Of a DNA stretch of 64,000 nt, positions 42,017-50,852 are shown one piece after another (position 1 is the first letter of the stretch; every line of letters starts with the position of its first letter). Made by a program: the position numbers and the translations under genes. The notes beneath the pieces were generated by a model. That model saw nothing but the letters and a program-made list of their open reading frames with translations. It did not search any database and was not told the DNA's origin. Source of the stretch: Entomospira nematocerorum (GTDB lineage: Bacteria > Spirochaetota > Spirochaetia > WRBN01); the NCBI RefSeq assembly GCF_028748105.1, contig NZ_CP118168.1, positions 1,240,001 to 1,304,000 on the forward strand. The letters run 5' to 3'.

Positions 42017-43502
42017 TACAAGACACACCACTATTTGATAAGTGTTTATTAACACAGGTCACTTCATCCCATGTAATCTTTCCCTCAGGACCAATAATCG
42101 ATTGTTCATGCCCCTTACCAAGTAGAAGCAATGTATCCCCATGATTGCATAAGGAGACTGCATATCCGATTGCATGATCACGATCAGGAATGATAAAGAG
42201 ATTCTTACCAAGTTCTTTTTGTGTAACACCTGCAGCAATATCATTGAGAATACGCATTTCATCTTCTAATCGAGGATCTTCATTGGTTAAAATAACAACA
42301 TCTGCATATATATCAGCGATAGACCCTTGAATCGACCGTTTTTCAAGATTACGCTCACCACCAGATCCAAACATAACAATCACTTTACCACGAGTAATTT
42401 CTTTCATATGAGGTAATAGTTGCTCAAATGCACCCGGAGTATGAGCATAATCAACAATAACCCGAAATGGACGCTGTTGTACAACAATCATCCTCCCAGC
42501 TGGAGCTCGTAATGATGCTGTATACAGTGCCATATCACAGACATTCATACCTGTTAACTTAGAAACAGTAAGAATAGCTGCCAGTGTATTCTCAATATTG
42601 AACTGACCTGTAAGAGGAAGTTCTACAGGGTAACACGATTCTTTTGTAGTCAAATTAAATTGAAATCCATTATCAGTCGATTGAATCGCTTCAGCCCATA
42701 AATCGCTTTCATGGTTCTTTCCATAGCTCACAATACAAGATGATCCTTGAGCAGCAGAATGATATAGTTCGTAGTGTTCACTACTAGCATTTATAATACT
42801 TATCCCCTTGTTAGCCGCAACTTTCCTAAATAAATTAGCTTTATCCAAGCGATATTGCTCTACAGTCTTATGAAATTCGAGATGCTCAATAGTAACATTA
42901 GTAAAAACACCAGCTGTAAATTGAATATAGCTTAAACGCCCAGTCAATTCGGATAATCCATGACTAGTTGATTCGACAACAGCATAATCCATTCCATTTT
43001 GGAGCATAGTATATAATGCCTCCTCAATTTGTGGAGCTTCAGGTGTACTTTGACGTAAGTTATTCTCCTCAATAACAGCTCCAGTCTTAATGTTAACCGT
43101 TGAAAGGAGTCCACATCGATGTCCACTCAACTCTAACAACTGCATAATCAGCTGAGCTGTTGTACTCTTGCCATCAGTACCTGTAACTCCAATAACTTTT
43201 AACTTTTGACTAGGAAAATCATAATATAGAGCTGCAATTTTTGCCATCATAGTGCGTGTATTATCGCAGATGATATAAACCGCATCATCATTTACAGCAA
43301 ATTCACGATTACTAATGAGGAAGTGTTTAACCCCATTTTCCTTAGCTATTCCAATAAAATCATGCCCATCGACATGCAGTCCTGTTAGTGCACAAAAAAG
43401 TACACCAGGCTGAGCATCACGACTATCAAAAATAATCTTATGAATGTTCCAGCTACGCACCTCATCTTGTGTTATCGACGCTACATTTCTCTCTAGTATC
43501 AT
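42009..43502 (-). CDS. murE: UDP-N-acetylmuramoyl-tripeptide synthetase
   Basis: 497 residues. Mur-ligase motifs: ATP loop VIGVTGTDGKSTTAQLI, the TPEAPQIE and VVESTSHGL regions, GVFTNVTIEHLEFH, and VDYAHTPGAFEQLL. It adds the third amino acid to UDP-MurNAc-L-Ala-D-Glu in the cytoplasm. The amino-acid pocket reads TNEDPRLED where meso-diaminopimelate enzymes have DNPR, so Asn is Asp here while Arg is kept. Ornithine is the third residue in several spirochaetes; the substrate cannot be fixed by eye. Operon: barrel protein, murE, methyltransferase. Confidence 0.93.
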   Translation of the reverse strand: MILERNVASITQDEVRSWNIHKIIFDSRDAQPGVLFCALTGLHVDGHDFIGIAKENGVKHFLISNREFAVNDDAVYIICDNTRTMMAKIAALYYDFPSQKLKVIGVTGTDGKSTTAQLIMQLLELSGHRCGLLSTVNIKTGAVIEENNLRQSTPEAPQIEEALYTMLQNGMDYAVVESTSHGLSELTGRLSYIQFTAGVFTNVTIEHLEFHKTVEQYRLDKANLFRKVAANKGISIINASSEHYELYHSAAQGSSCIVSYGKNHESDLWAEAIQSTDNGFQFNLTTKESCYPVELPLTGQFNIENTLAAILTVSKLTGMNVCDMALYTASLRAPAGRMIVVQQRPFRVIVDYAHTPGAFEQLLPHMKEITRGKVIVMFGSGGERNLEKRSIQGSIADIYADVVILTNEDPRLEDEMRILNDIAAGVTQKELGKNLFIIPDRDHAIGYAVSLCNHGDTLLLLGKGHEQSIIGPEGKITWDEVTCVNKHLSNSGVSCNE

Positions 43503-43523
43503 ATCAGTCCTCTGTCAATAAAA

Positions 43524-45086
43524 TTAAAAGTGAATCTCTTGTCCAATAAATATCTCAAACGCAGATCCACGTAATTCCCAACCAAACCAGCGATTTGCAT
43601 TCATTCCAAAACTTATCCGAGTAGCTAAATTACGTGATCCCAGCGGAATAATTCGTATCTCAAAACCAAGGCCGGCAAATGGCTCCTGCCATCCATCATT
43701 CTTCTGCTTAACAGAAGAATGGAGAATTCCGCCATCAAAAAAGAGCTTCGCATGTACATCCATAACTTGACTTAATCGCCACATCCAGACTTTAGCCTCA
43801 AACTCAAGATTCCAGTAGAATAAAAAATCACCTCGCATCGCTTCATTACGGATACCCCGAATACGTGATGCCCAGTATTCATATACATCAAAGGCTCCAT
43901 TTTCTCGCTGCCAAGGCTTATAGTCAACACCAATACGCATATTAAGAGAAAACTGATCGATAAACGGAATAAACGCTGTAATCATCGCGCCAGTATCTAC
44001 TCTCAATCCACTCTTATTAGGAGGTGTATCGTTCCACATTAAGCCATACTCTTTGAGGCGATGAAAATTAAAGCGATTATTGTTATACAACATAATCTGG
44101 TATCCCTCTCTAAAATGACTAGGCAGTGTCCTTATTGTTCCGAAAGTAAGTTGATGATTCAAATCTAAGTTAGCACCCCGTCGCTTCTCAAACAAATCCT
44201 TATCAAATCGATATGCAATAGATGTCCCGATAGAAGGTCTATAAGCGAGAATACCGCCCCACTTACCATTAATACGAGCCAAGTTAAGACTACTACTGAC
44301 AGCAATTTGGCTATAAAGATAGTAAGTATTATCATATCTAAACTCCTTTTCCTTAGTTATAGCTCCCAGGATGTAGGCTGACTGTGATGCCGTAACCCCC
44401 CAACTTCCGATATACCTCCCATTATGACTCAAATTCCAAAAACTACTCACACCCAGTTGACTTCTAAATAGAACAAATCCTGACTCAGTTTTAGATTGAT
44501 ACGCTCCTCTGAGACCTCCAATTAAATTGACTTTTTGCCCAGAAATATAAATAGGGTATAAAAGATCTACATTGGTTTCAAAGATATGCCTTTGATTTGT
44601 ATCTTTTCGGTAATACATAGAAGCGGTAAGAGGACTCATAGTCCCTAGGAAATTATAATGCCTTAATCTTGCACCAATACTTACTCCATCATTCGATGAA
44701 AATTTAAAGGAAGGACTCGTGGATGCATTAATCGCTTCTTTTGCAAAAATTATAATTGTAACAGGAATAATGCCATCACCATTACTATCACCCACCTGAT
44801 ACTCTACAAACGACTCTTTTGCAAGAAATATATTAGAGCTCGTCAGCCGCTGATCCCATACCTTTACAGTGGATTGTAAAGCAGCCTCTGATCGAAATTC
44901 TATACCCTCTTTAATACCTAAAAAGGGTAATAAATACTCCTTTCTCGTTCCACCACTGAAAAACATATTTCCTTCTCGCTGGTAATCTATCGCTGTAATT
45001 TTATAAATAGCAACCGTTTGTGCAACTACTCTAACTGGAGATAGCATCACCCCAATAAGGAGGAGTAAAATAGATAGTTTCTTCAT
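43524..45086 (-). CDS. Outer-membrane beta-barrel protein (Omp85-like features)
   Basis: 520 residues with signal peptide (ends VVAQ). An N-terminal domain of about 100 residues (YLLPFLGIKEGIEFRSEAAL) resembles a single POTRA. About 400 residues of alternating amphipathic strands follow, many ending in aromatic residues, and the last residues are IGQEIHF, ending in Phe as outer-membrane barrels do. SIGARLRHYNFLGTMSPL recalls the first strands of Omp85/TamA proteins. Function unknown. It lies 21 bases upstream of murE and is the first gene of that operon. Confidence 0.72.
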   Translation of the reverse strand: MKKLSILLLLIGVMLSPVRVVAQTVAIYKITAIDYQREGNMFFSGGTRKEYLLPFLGIKEGIEFRSEAALQSTVKVWDQRLTSSNIFLAKESFVEYQVGDSNGDGIIPVTIIIFAKEAINASTSPSFKFSSNDGVSIGARLRHYNFLGTMSPLTASMYYRKDTNQRHIFETNVDLLYPIYISGQKVNLIGGLRGAYQSKTESGFVLFRSQLGVSSFWNLSHNGRYIGSWGVTASQSAYILGAITKEKEFRYDNTYYLYSQIAVSSSLNLARINGKWGGILAYRPSIGTSIAYRFDKDLFEKRRGANLDLNHQLTFGTIRTLPSHFREGYQIMLYNNNRFNFHRLKEYGLMWNDTPPNKSGLRVDTGAMITAFIPFIDQFSLNMRIGVDYKPWQRENGAFDVYEYWASRIRGIRNEAMRGDFLFYWNLEFEAKVWMWRLSQVMDVHAKLFFDGGILHSSVKQKNDGWQEPFAGLGFEIRIIPLGSRNLATRISFGMNANRWFGWELRGSAFEIFIGQEIHF

Positions 45087-45254
45087 TTAACCCTTTTTTC
45101 CTAGATTAATTATATAAATTTTTCTCAAAGAAAGTTTTTAATAGTGAAAGATCTGTTGTATGAAGGAGTATGTGTCAAAGCCCGTAAATCTATGGAAATA
45201 GAATACTCTTTTTTATATTATCTTGTCAATCCTCGATATAGCTATGATCAAAAT

Positions 45255-45283
45255 TTGACTTTATTTATTCTTTTTGATATAAT
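45255..45283 (+). promoter_or_regulatory. Strong sigma-70 promoter of fliS
   Basis: TTGACT (45255-45260), 17 bases, TATAAT (45278-45283). The flagellar chaperone operon is thus probably read by the main sigma factor, with a leader of about 130 bases. Confidence 0.85.
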
Positions 45284-45300
45284 CAAAGATATTCTACTAT

Positions 45301-45402
45301 ATAAGATCTCTATTTTACGAGAATTTTGAATTAATCCCGTGATCTTATCCCTAATATAACTCATTATCACAAACTTATCAATGTAATCATTGCCAGTTTG
45401 TG
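45301..45402 (+). promoter_or_regulatory. Two hairpins in the fliS leader
   Basis: Stem 1: ATAAGATC (45301-45308) with GATCTTAT (45341-45348). Stem 2: CACAAACT (45368-45375) with AGTTTGTG (45395-45402), ending two bases before the AAAGGAG site (45405-45411). The second could affect ribosome access. Confidence 0.4.
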
Positions 45403-45419
45403 CTAAAGGAGAAATGAAG

Positions 45420-45845
45420 ATGATGAACAATACTCATGGTGGCTACTCTGCCTACAAAAACACAAAAGTTATGACAGCTAGTCAAGCTAAGCTTATTATC
45501 ATGTTATATTCAGAGGCTATTAAGCAAATTAATATTGCTCTCGATCTCATGAATAAGAATGCGGGTGTCGCTGATTATACCCAAATTAATACCTCCTTAA
45601 ATAAGGCACTCGATATAGTGGGTGAATTAACTGCCAGTCTTGACTTTGAAAAGGGTGGAGATATTGCTAAGAACCTATTTAGTGTTTATTCATTCTTTAC
45701 AAGAGAGATTAATGAGGCCAATCTCACAAAAATGCCACAACAACTTCCAGAGGTTTTGAAGCTTATGAACAGTCTTTCTGATGCATGGAAAGCTATTGAT
45801 ACAAACAAACCTGATCCAACTCGTTCTGTGAATATTGCTGGATAA
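45420..45845 (+). CDS. fliS: Flagellar export chaperone FliS
   Basis: 141 residues, all-helical. YSAYKNTKVMTASQAKLIIM and MLYSEAIKQINIALDLM are the FliS core, with LNKALDIVGELTASLDFEKG and LFSVYSFFTREINEAN after it. It binds the C-terminus of flagellin in the cytoplasm and prevents premature polymerisation; here the client is FlaB. Three ATGs cluster at 45414-45425; ATG 45420 is eight bases after AAAGGAG and is chosen. In other bacteria FliS also takes part in the FliW-CsrA flagellin circuit, relevant to the flaB leader. Confidence 0.93.
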   Translation: MMNNTHGGYSAYKNTKVMTASQAKLIIMLYSEAIKQINIALDLMNKNAGVADYTQINTSLNKALDIVGELTASLDFEKGGDIAKNLFSVYSFFTREINEANLTKMPQQLPEVLKLMNSLSDAWKAIDTNKPDPTRSVNIAG

Positions 45846-45857
45846 TTTTTATTATCC

Positions 45858-46259
45858 ATGAGCCTTTACCGTAAATATATAGAGTCTTACGCTAAGGTTG
45901 TGAAGCAACAACATCAAATTGTTGCTCAACTCTTAGATAAAGAGAACTATAATAGTGAAATTCTCAATACATTCAGTCGACACTCTCAGCAATACCTCAA
46001 GCTTATTGATGAGTACGCCTCGTGGATTATAATCATCAGACAACAGGTAGTATTACCAGAAGATTTAGTACAATTACTCAATGATACTGCTAATATCCAA
46101 AACAAAACTCTCCTTCTTATACATGATGAATTATATCCTAAAATTCAAGCTTATCTCGAGAGTGTTAGATCCTTAATTCATTCCAGTAAAGTATCTTTCC
46201 GAATACAACCACGCTATCGATATCATAAATTTACGAAATTTTTAGACCTAAACGCCTAA
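45858..46259 (+). CDS. Possible FliT/FlgN-like flagellar chaperone
   Basis: 133 residues, mostly helical, no membrane segment. Begins MSLYRKYIESYAKVVKQQHQ, with heptad-like hydrophobic spacing for about 110 residues and a basic tail (RIQPRYRYHKFTKF). No family signature is certain. It starts 12 bases after fliS, the place held by FliT in many flagellar loci, so a chaperone role is inferred from position and helix pattern. Confidence 0.6.
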   Translation: MSLYRKYIESYAKVVKQQHQIVAQLLDKENYNSEILNTFSRHSQQYLKLIDEYASWIIIIRQQVVLPEDLVQLLNDTANIQNKTLLLIHDELYPKIQAYLESVRSLIHSSKVSFRIQPRYRYHKFTKFLDLNA

Positions 46260-46339
46260 GATCCCACTTGATTTTTATATCATATTATTATAATCTTATT
46301 TTATATATAAAAATCTATGATTATCACAAAGAGTTAAAA

Positions 46340-47335
46340 ATGAAAAAGTTATTACTTCTTTTAGGCGTTCTCTTTATTGTCTCCTGTGGTGGAAACAATT
46401 CGTCTAATATTATGAAGGGTGCGGCAACGCTACCTTTTGGGGTTGAGCACACTGAGGCACAAAATTTCCTTAAAAAACATGGTTACAAGCAAACAAAACT
46501 TTCTCAAGATGAGATTGTTGCACTACTATCAGATGTAGATTCGCTTCAAGTTTGGCTTAAAGATGCACCACATAGAACATCTGCTCAAAGTTTTACCGTA
46601 AATCTTGGAAAAACAACACATCCAGCTATCACACTTTTTGATCAAAATGAGCTGTTTGCTCTTTTTATCCCTTTCTCCTCCTTATCCCGAGAAGAATTTG
46701 ATAAACTTGTATTACTAGCTACAAATCACCTCGGTGAAAGTGAGGCACAAGATTCAGAGTCATTCCTAAGTCATTACTGGACAATAGATAGCGATAAATC
46801 TTTCCAAATTGTATACAAAATCGAAGAAGAACAATTTTTATTATTAGCTATTGATCAAGGTATTCGGGCTAAGAATGATCTAGCTTTCTTTGACTCAATT
46901 CCCGCTACAAATGAATGGTTTTTAAAGGGATTTCTTGGAAGTACTTATGAAAATATTGTAGATTCTGAAACACATTTTTACTCTGCTTCTGCTGATAACA
47001 GAAGCTTACTATATGTAACCAAATTTGATACAACTCCTATTCTCTATGGATACTTCTTCAATGAAGATAATATTGTAGAGACTATTGTTTTTCAAAATAT
47101 AGAAAATCAAGAGGACATTCTCGCAGAAATTTTTAATCAAAAATTTAATATGCAAGCAAAACCAACAAGAGAGGAAATGGAAGGTGGCTTAACAATGACC
47201 TCTTATGTTTGGAATTTGGGTGAAAATACCGGTGCTACTATTGTTACTTATGAACAAAGCTTCGGAGAACACTCTGCATCACAGAGTTATGCAATAATTA
47301 GTGATAATTTTGAAGAGTTAAAAGCTGGATTCTAA
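46340..47335 (+). CDS. Lipoprotein of unknown function
   Basis: 331 residues. Signal peptide MKKLLLLLGVLFIVSCGG with lipobox IVSC. The mature part is acidic and mixed alpha/beta, with no recognised domain. Two similar segments (LGESEAQDSESFLSHYWTID and LGSTYENIVDSETHFYSAS) suggest a duplicated fold. Start chosen at ATG 46340; the frame continues 24 codons upstream without signal features. It lies 80 bases after the fliT-like gene and may share its transcript; a strong terminator follows. Confidence 0.75.
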   Translation: MKKLLLLLGVLFIVSCGGNNSSNIMKGAATLPFGVEHTEAQNFLKKHGYKQTKLSQDEIVALLSDVDSLQVWLKDAPHRTSAQSFTVNLGKTTHPAITLFDQNELFALFIPFSSLSREEFDKLVLLATNHLGESEAQDSESFLSHYWTIDSDKSFQIVYKIEEEQFLLLAIDQGIRAKNDLAFFDSIPATNEWFLKGFLGSTYENIVDSETHFYSASADNRSLLYVTKFDTTPILYGYFFNEDNIVETIVFQNIENQEDILAEIFNQKFNMQAKPTREEMEGGLTMTSYVWNLGENTGATIVTYEQSFGEHSASQSYAIISDNFEELKAGF

Positions 47336-47356
47336 AAAAGATACAACTCAATGTAT

Positions 47357-47388
47357 AAAAAAGGAAGTCTGAATAGACTTCCTTTTTT
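47357..47388. terminator. Bidirectional terminator
   Basis: Perfect 14-bp stem AAAAAAGGAAGTCT (47357-47370) with AGACTTCCTTTTTT (47375-47388), GAAT loop. It separates the lipoprotein gene from the convergent LamG/FN3 gene and has a U-tract in both directions. Confidence 0.93.
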
Positions 47389-47390
47389 AT

Positions 47391-48839
47391 CTAAAACAGA
47401 ACAGCAAGCTCCGGAGAAAATTGGCTTTCTACTCCATACTCATCATAACTCACCAATGCAAAATAATACATTCTCCCTCGTTCCAACCCACTCAGAGAAA
47501 TCATGTGCTCCATCCCAATATCAATTGGAGATAATCCTTGTTCTAATGTACCAAAATATTCACCAGAGGCAGTCCCAAAATATAATCGATATCCTACAAC
47601 ATTTCCTGTCATTAATGGTTGCCATAAAACCTTTAATACATTCATCTCTCGGTCATAACGTAGAGAACCTGGAGAAGCAGGAAGAGGGTTCATAGCGTAG
47701 CCAATCTTAATATCATGTAAAATAGGAGAACTTAAACTCCTTTTCCCTGCAAAAAAATCAACACGCACTTGAATAAAGGTTAATCCCTCGCGATGTATTT
47801 TTTTGAAAAAATCAGTTGTAACGGGAACCCAGTCAACGTCACTAGCCAGAGATTGCAAAACTTTAGCACTTTGATGAGCACGCATCAAAATACGAATCTC
47901 TGCACTATCATTTTGAACAGAAATAGTCGATATATGCTCTAATATTTTCCCTTGAACAGAAATAGGTTCTGAAATATAATATCCTTGCCTTTCGTAGCGG
48001 GCTAGAGATGAATGCTCAATAAAATTACGAGATATCATAAATCCATCCATATAGCCAAAAAATTCGCCTATGCGTAACTCTTGACCTTTTTTCCCCTGAA
48101 AATTTGGTAATGATGTAATAGATCCAGCATTATTATCAGCACTCGTATAGCGAGTAGCAACAATTTCATTATTTTGAAGTAAATGAATGAATCCCCTTGT
48201 GACATCCATGCTAACTAATTGATGAACCCACTCACCACGTAAAATCGGTTCACCGACTAATTCAATTAAGATAGGTTCACCATTTTCTAAGAAAAAAATA
48301 TTTTCAAATCGCCACACAATTCTATCCGCTTCAATAAAGGCAGATAAGCTCTGATGAATTAACTGATCAGCATGACTAATAGAGGAACGATAAGAAAACA
48401 GGACTTCGCCGTCGCCTAAACGAAGTGGATTGACCCAAAACCCTATAGAAAAATTTTGCTTCTCTGTCAATCCACCAAATATGCTTGTTTCATGGGGATG
48501 CAAAATTAAAACATTCGTTCCACTGAATGCTGCCGAATATAGACCTGTTCTAGCCCGTATATTAGATTGTGTCACTTCTCCAGAAACATGAGAGTAAGCT
48601 CTATTGTACTCATCCGAAGATTCAAAGTTGAGTAATAGCTCTATACCTGGCAAATCATTGTACGCATCTATATACAGAATGGAGCCTATTCCATTCGCCT
48701 GACTTTGCTGGATATTAGAAAAATATCCTCTTTCCCAGCCATTACTTAATTCGCGCACACTCAACTGTGACGCAAAACTATAAGACAGAAAGCTTAAGCA
48801 CCATATCCCTATTTGACCTAATTTCATCTTCATACCCAT
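47391..48839 (-). CDS. Secreted LamG-like and fibronectin type III protein
   Basis: 482 residues with signal peptide (cleavage after about residue 24). A LamG/concanavalin-like sandwich spans about 50-240 (GIELLLNFESSDEYN, NFSIGFWVNPLRLGDGEVLF, EWVHQLVSMDVTRGFIHLLQ). A linker domain follows. The C-terminal about 95 residues are a fibronectin type III domain (LKVLWQPLMTGNVVGYRLYF and RGRMYYFALVSYDEYGVES). Such proteins bind sugars or partners in the periplasm or at the surface. Several ATGs occur at the start (48839, 48833, 48827); none has a clear ribosome site. Last gene of a four-gene envelope cluster. Confidence 0.78.
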   Translation of the reverse strand: MGMKMKLGQIGIWCLSFLSYSFASQLSVRELSNGWERGYFSNIQQSQANGIGSILYIDAYNDLPGIELLLNFESSDEYNRAYSHVSGEVTQSNIRARTGLYSAAFSGTNVLILHPHETSIFGGLTEKQNFSIGFWVNPLRLGDGEVLFSYRSSISHADQLIHQSLSAFIEADRIVWRFENIFFLENGEPILIELVGEPILRGEWVHQLVSMDVTRGFIHLLQNNEIVATRYTSADNNAGSITSLPNFQGKKGQELRIGEFFGYMDGFMISRNFIEHSSLARYERQGYYISEPISVQGKILEHISTISVQNDSAEIRILMRAHQSAKVLQSLASDVDWVPVTTDFFKKIHREGLTFIQVRVDFFAGKRSLSSPILHDIKIGYAMNPLPASPGSLRYDREMNVLKVLWQPLMTGNVVGYRLYFGTASGEYFGTLEQGLSPIDIGMEHMISLSGLERGRMYYFALVSYDEYGVESQFSPELAVLF

Positions 48840-48890
48840 TTATATCGTCGTTATCCTGACTAAAACTTAGAAACAATCTATATTTTAAGG

Positions 48891-50084
48891 TTAAAACCGT
48901 AAACCAACCTTCGACTTAAGCTCTTGTAATTCTTGTGTTGAGAGAACACTCTTAACAGTGAGGTAGCCTCCAATACGAATCGCCTCTGTACCATCCGTAA
49001 TATTACCAATTCCATCAATTAGTATTTGAGCTGTTGGATGTCTTGGATCCGTGGGATCAACATCCATAATGATGCCCATGGATCCATCAGAGAGCTCTAC
49101 ACCGGATCCAAGAGGAAAAATAGAGAGCTCTTGCACTAAAATTTTTAAAATTGATGGATCATATTTACTATGTAGGTTATTCAAAAGATCGACTAGACTA
49201 GAGTGCCCACTTTTAGCTCTTTTAAAATTTCTTTCAAAAATTTGCGCATGATAACTACAAGTAATACCAATAATTTTAGCAAAAAGAGAAATTTCATCAC
49301 CAGAAAGTCCCTCGGTATACCCAGTTCCATCACTCCGCTCATGATGTTGTAAAACGCCAAGCATAATCTCTCGGTCTAATCCTAGAGGCTTCAGTATATT
49401 ATAGCCCAAAATGGTATGTTTAGATAAAATATCTTTTTCTTTCTCATTTAAAATGCGATTTTCATCCATAAGATCTTCTGGCATATGCAAAAGACCTATC
49501 TCATGTAAAAAGGAGCTAATACCTAAATACATCAACCGATGAGGAACCAAGCGTAAACTCTTACCTACAACGATACTCAATATTGTTGTCTCTACCGCAT
49601 GCGCAATAAAGTAATCTTCACGCACTAAATCAAAATCATTAAAGCGTAGAGCAAACCGCCTATCATTATCAATGATGTCAATCATATCACGTATGATACT
49701 TCCGATTTCTGAAAGATCTATAACACGTTTACCTTTATATCGCTCATAAAAGTCCACAGTAGCTTGATAAATATGGGCATATACAGAGCTAGCACGAAGT
49801 AGGCCTTCTTCTTCATCTGAAAGGATATCCTTATCCTTTGATACATCCTCAAAAATACTCTCTATGGGTTCTCCGATATAGAGCATGTCAATACGCCATT
49901 TATGGAGTAGCCGTTCTAATTTAGCATTCCAAGGTGCATTCACTGCATTGACAATGTATCCATAATTATCTTCGATCCAGACACCTACATTAGTAAGAGT
50001 TTCTCCATTAATATTTCGAAGCTCAATGGCTCTTAACTGTTCTGTCTGCCATAATGATACACGTTGCTCTATTGCATTACTCAT
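48891..50084 (-). CDS. Degenerate HD-GYP domain protein
   Basis: 397 residues, soluble. An N-terminal domain of about 100 residues precedes an HD-GYP region (about 150-300). Conserved parts are AHAVETT, KHTILGYNIL and HHERSDGTGY (247-256). Key ligands are changed: the HD pair in HDxGK is HE (194-195, HEIGLLHMP), and the metal-binding aspartate region normally ADVYDA reads TCSYHA. Active HD-GYP enzymes degrade cyclic di-GMP; this one may have weak or no activity and act as a sensor or scaffold (inference). A C-terminal domain of about 85 residues resembles a PilZ-like or small barrel. GGAG precedes its ATG. Confidence 0.82.
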   Translation of the reverse strand: MSNAIEQRVSLWQTEQLRAIELRNINGETLTNVGVWIEDNYGYIVNAVNAPWNAKLERLLHKWRIDMLYIGEPIESIFEDVSKDKDILSDEEEGLLRASSVYAHIYQATVDFYERYKGKRVIDLSEIGSIIRDMIDIIDNDRRFALRFNDFDLVREDYFIAHAVETTILSIVVGKSLRLVPHRLMYLGISSFLHEIGLLHMPEDLMDENRILNEKEKDILSKHTILGYNILKPLGLDREIMLGVLQHHERSDGTGYTEGLSGDEISLFAKIIGITCSYHAQIFERNFKRAKSGHSSLVDLLNNLHSKYDPSILKILVQELSIFPLGSGVELSDGSMGIIMDVDPTDPRHPTAQILIDGIGNITDGTEAIRIGGYLTVKSVLSTQELQELKSKVGLRF

Positions 50085-50101
50085 AATATCTCCATAATTT
50101 A

Positions 50102-50848
50102 TTAATCTGGGAATTCTATTTGAAAAAACTTGATATACACGTCACTACGCACTCGCCAGGATCCCTCATTCAATATAATTCTCGACGGATATTGCAAAAA
50201 AACTTCTCCTTTTACAAAACTAGGGCGACTAATATAAACTTTTTTTAGATAATTGTACATTGCATTTTGTATTGAGTCTTCCAATATCAAAATACGCCCT
50301 ATAATACCATCTCGCAAAGGTGTTTCTGCAAAACCAGTACTACGCTTTACTCCACTAGTATACTGTAAATTACGACGCTTTTGTTGATTTTCTGATAAAG
50401 AGTATCGAAAAGTTAACTCTAACCATGATCCTGCAGTAGCAATACTCTCTAATCTTAAATTGGGATCACCAATAGCTATCAAACCATTATGTCCTAATTG
50501 AAACTCATCAATAACATCATAGGCAAAAGATGCAGGAGTATATTCAAACCAAAACCCATAAATCATTCCACTAAATATCCAGCGCGTTTCTTCGAATAAA
50601 TTAATAATGGCTCCCAAATGCCGTTGCTCCTGCGCTGTCAAGGCTTGTATAAACTCTTCACCATATCGATGTGATAACCACCAGATATCTGTTTCGCTTA
50701 GAGGTGCAATCGTCTCATCATGAACCCAAACAGATAGTTGTATATAATCTGGAGTTATACGCACCCAGGCCGATGCCGGAATTAGGATGAGATAAAAAAA
50801 GATAAAACCTACAAAAATGTGACTGGATAATCGATTATGAGAGAACAT
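50102..50848 (-). CDS. Secreted protein of unknown function
   Basis: 248 residues. An N-terminal hydrophobic segment (about 10-28) followed by ASAW looks like a signal peptide. The rest is beta-rich with many aromatics (SVWVHDETIAPLSETDIWWL, then GSWLELTFRYSLS). No known domain. It starts four bases after the lipoprotein gene and ends 17 bases before the HD-GYP gene, so it belongs to that operon. Confidence 0.68.
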   Translation of the reverse strand: MFSHNRLSSHIFVGFIFFYLILIPASAWVRITPDYIQLSVWVHDETIAPLSETDIWWLSHRYGEEFIQALTAQEQRHLGAIINLFEETRWIFSGMIYGFWFEYTPASFAYDVIDEFQLGHNGLIAIGDPNLRLESIATAGSWLELTFRYSLSENQQKRRNLQYTSGVKRSTGFAETPLRDGIIGRILILEDSIQNAMYNYLKKVYISRPSFVKGEVFLQYPSRIILNEGSWRVRSDVYIKFFQIEFPD

Positions 50849-50852
50849 GGAA

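Larger units (their letters stand above)
45087..45419. other. 333-base divergent intergenic region
   Basis: Lies between the barrel gene (minus) and fliS (plus). It contains the fliS promoter and leader hairpins, and on the minus strand a TATAAT (45114-45109) without a good -35. A 61-codon GTG frame (45144-45329) runs through the promoter, has no ribosome site, and is not accepted as a gene. Confidence 0.6.

Noticed and set aside
45144..45329. 61-codon frame before fliS
   Set aside because: GTG start without ribosome site, and it runs through the strong fliS promoter at 45255-45283.
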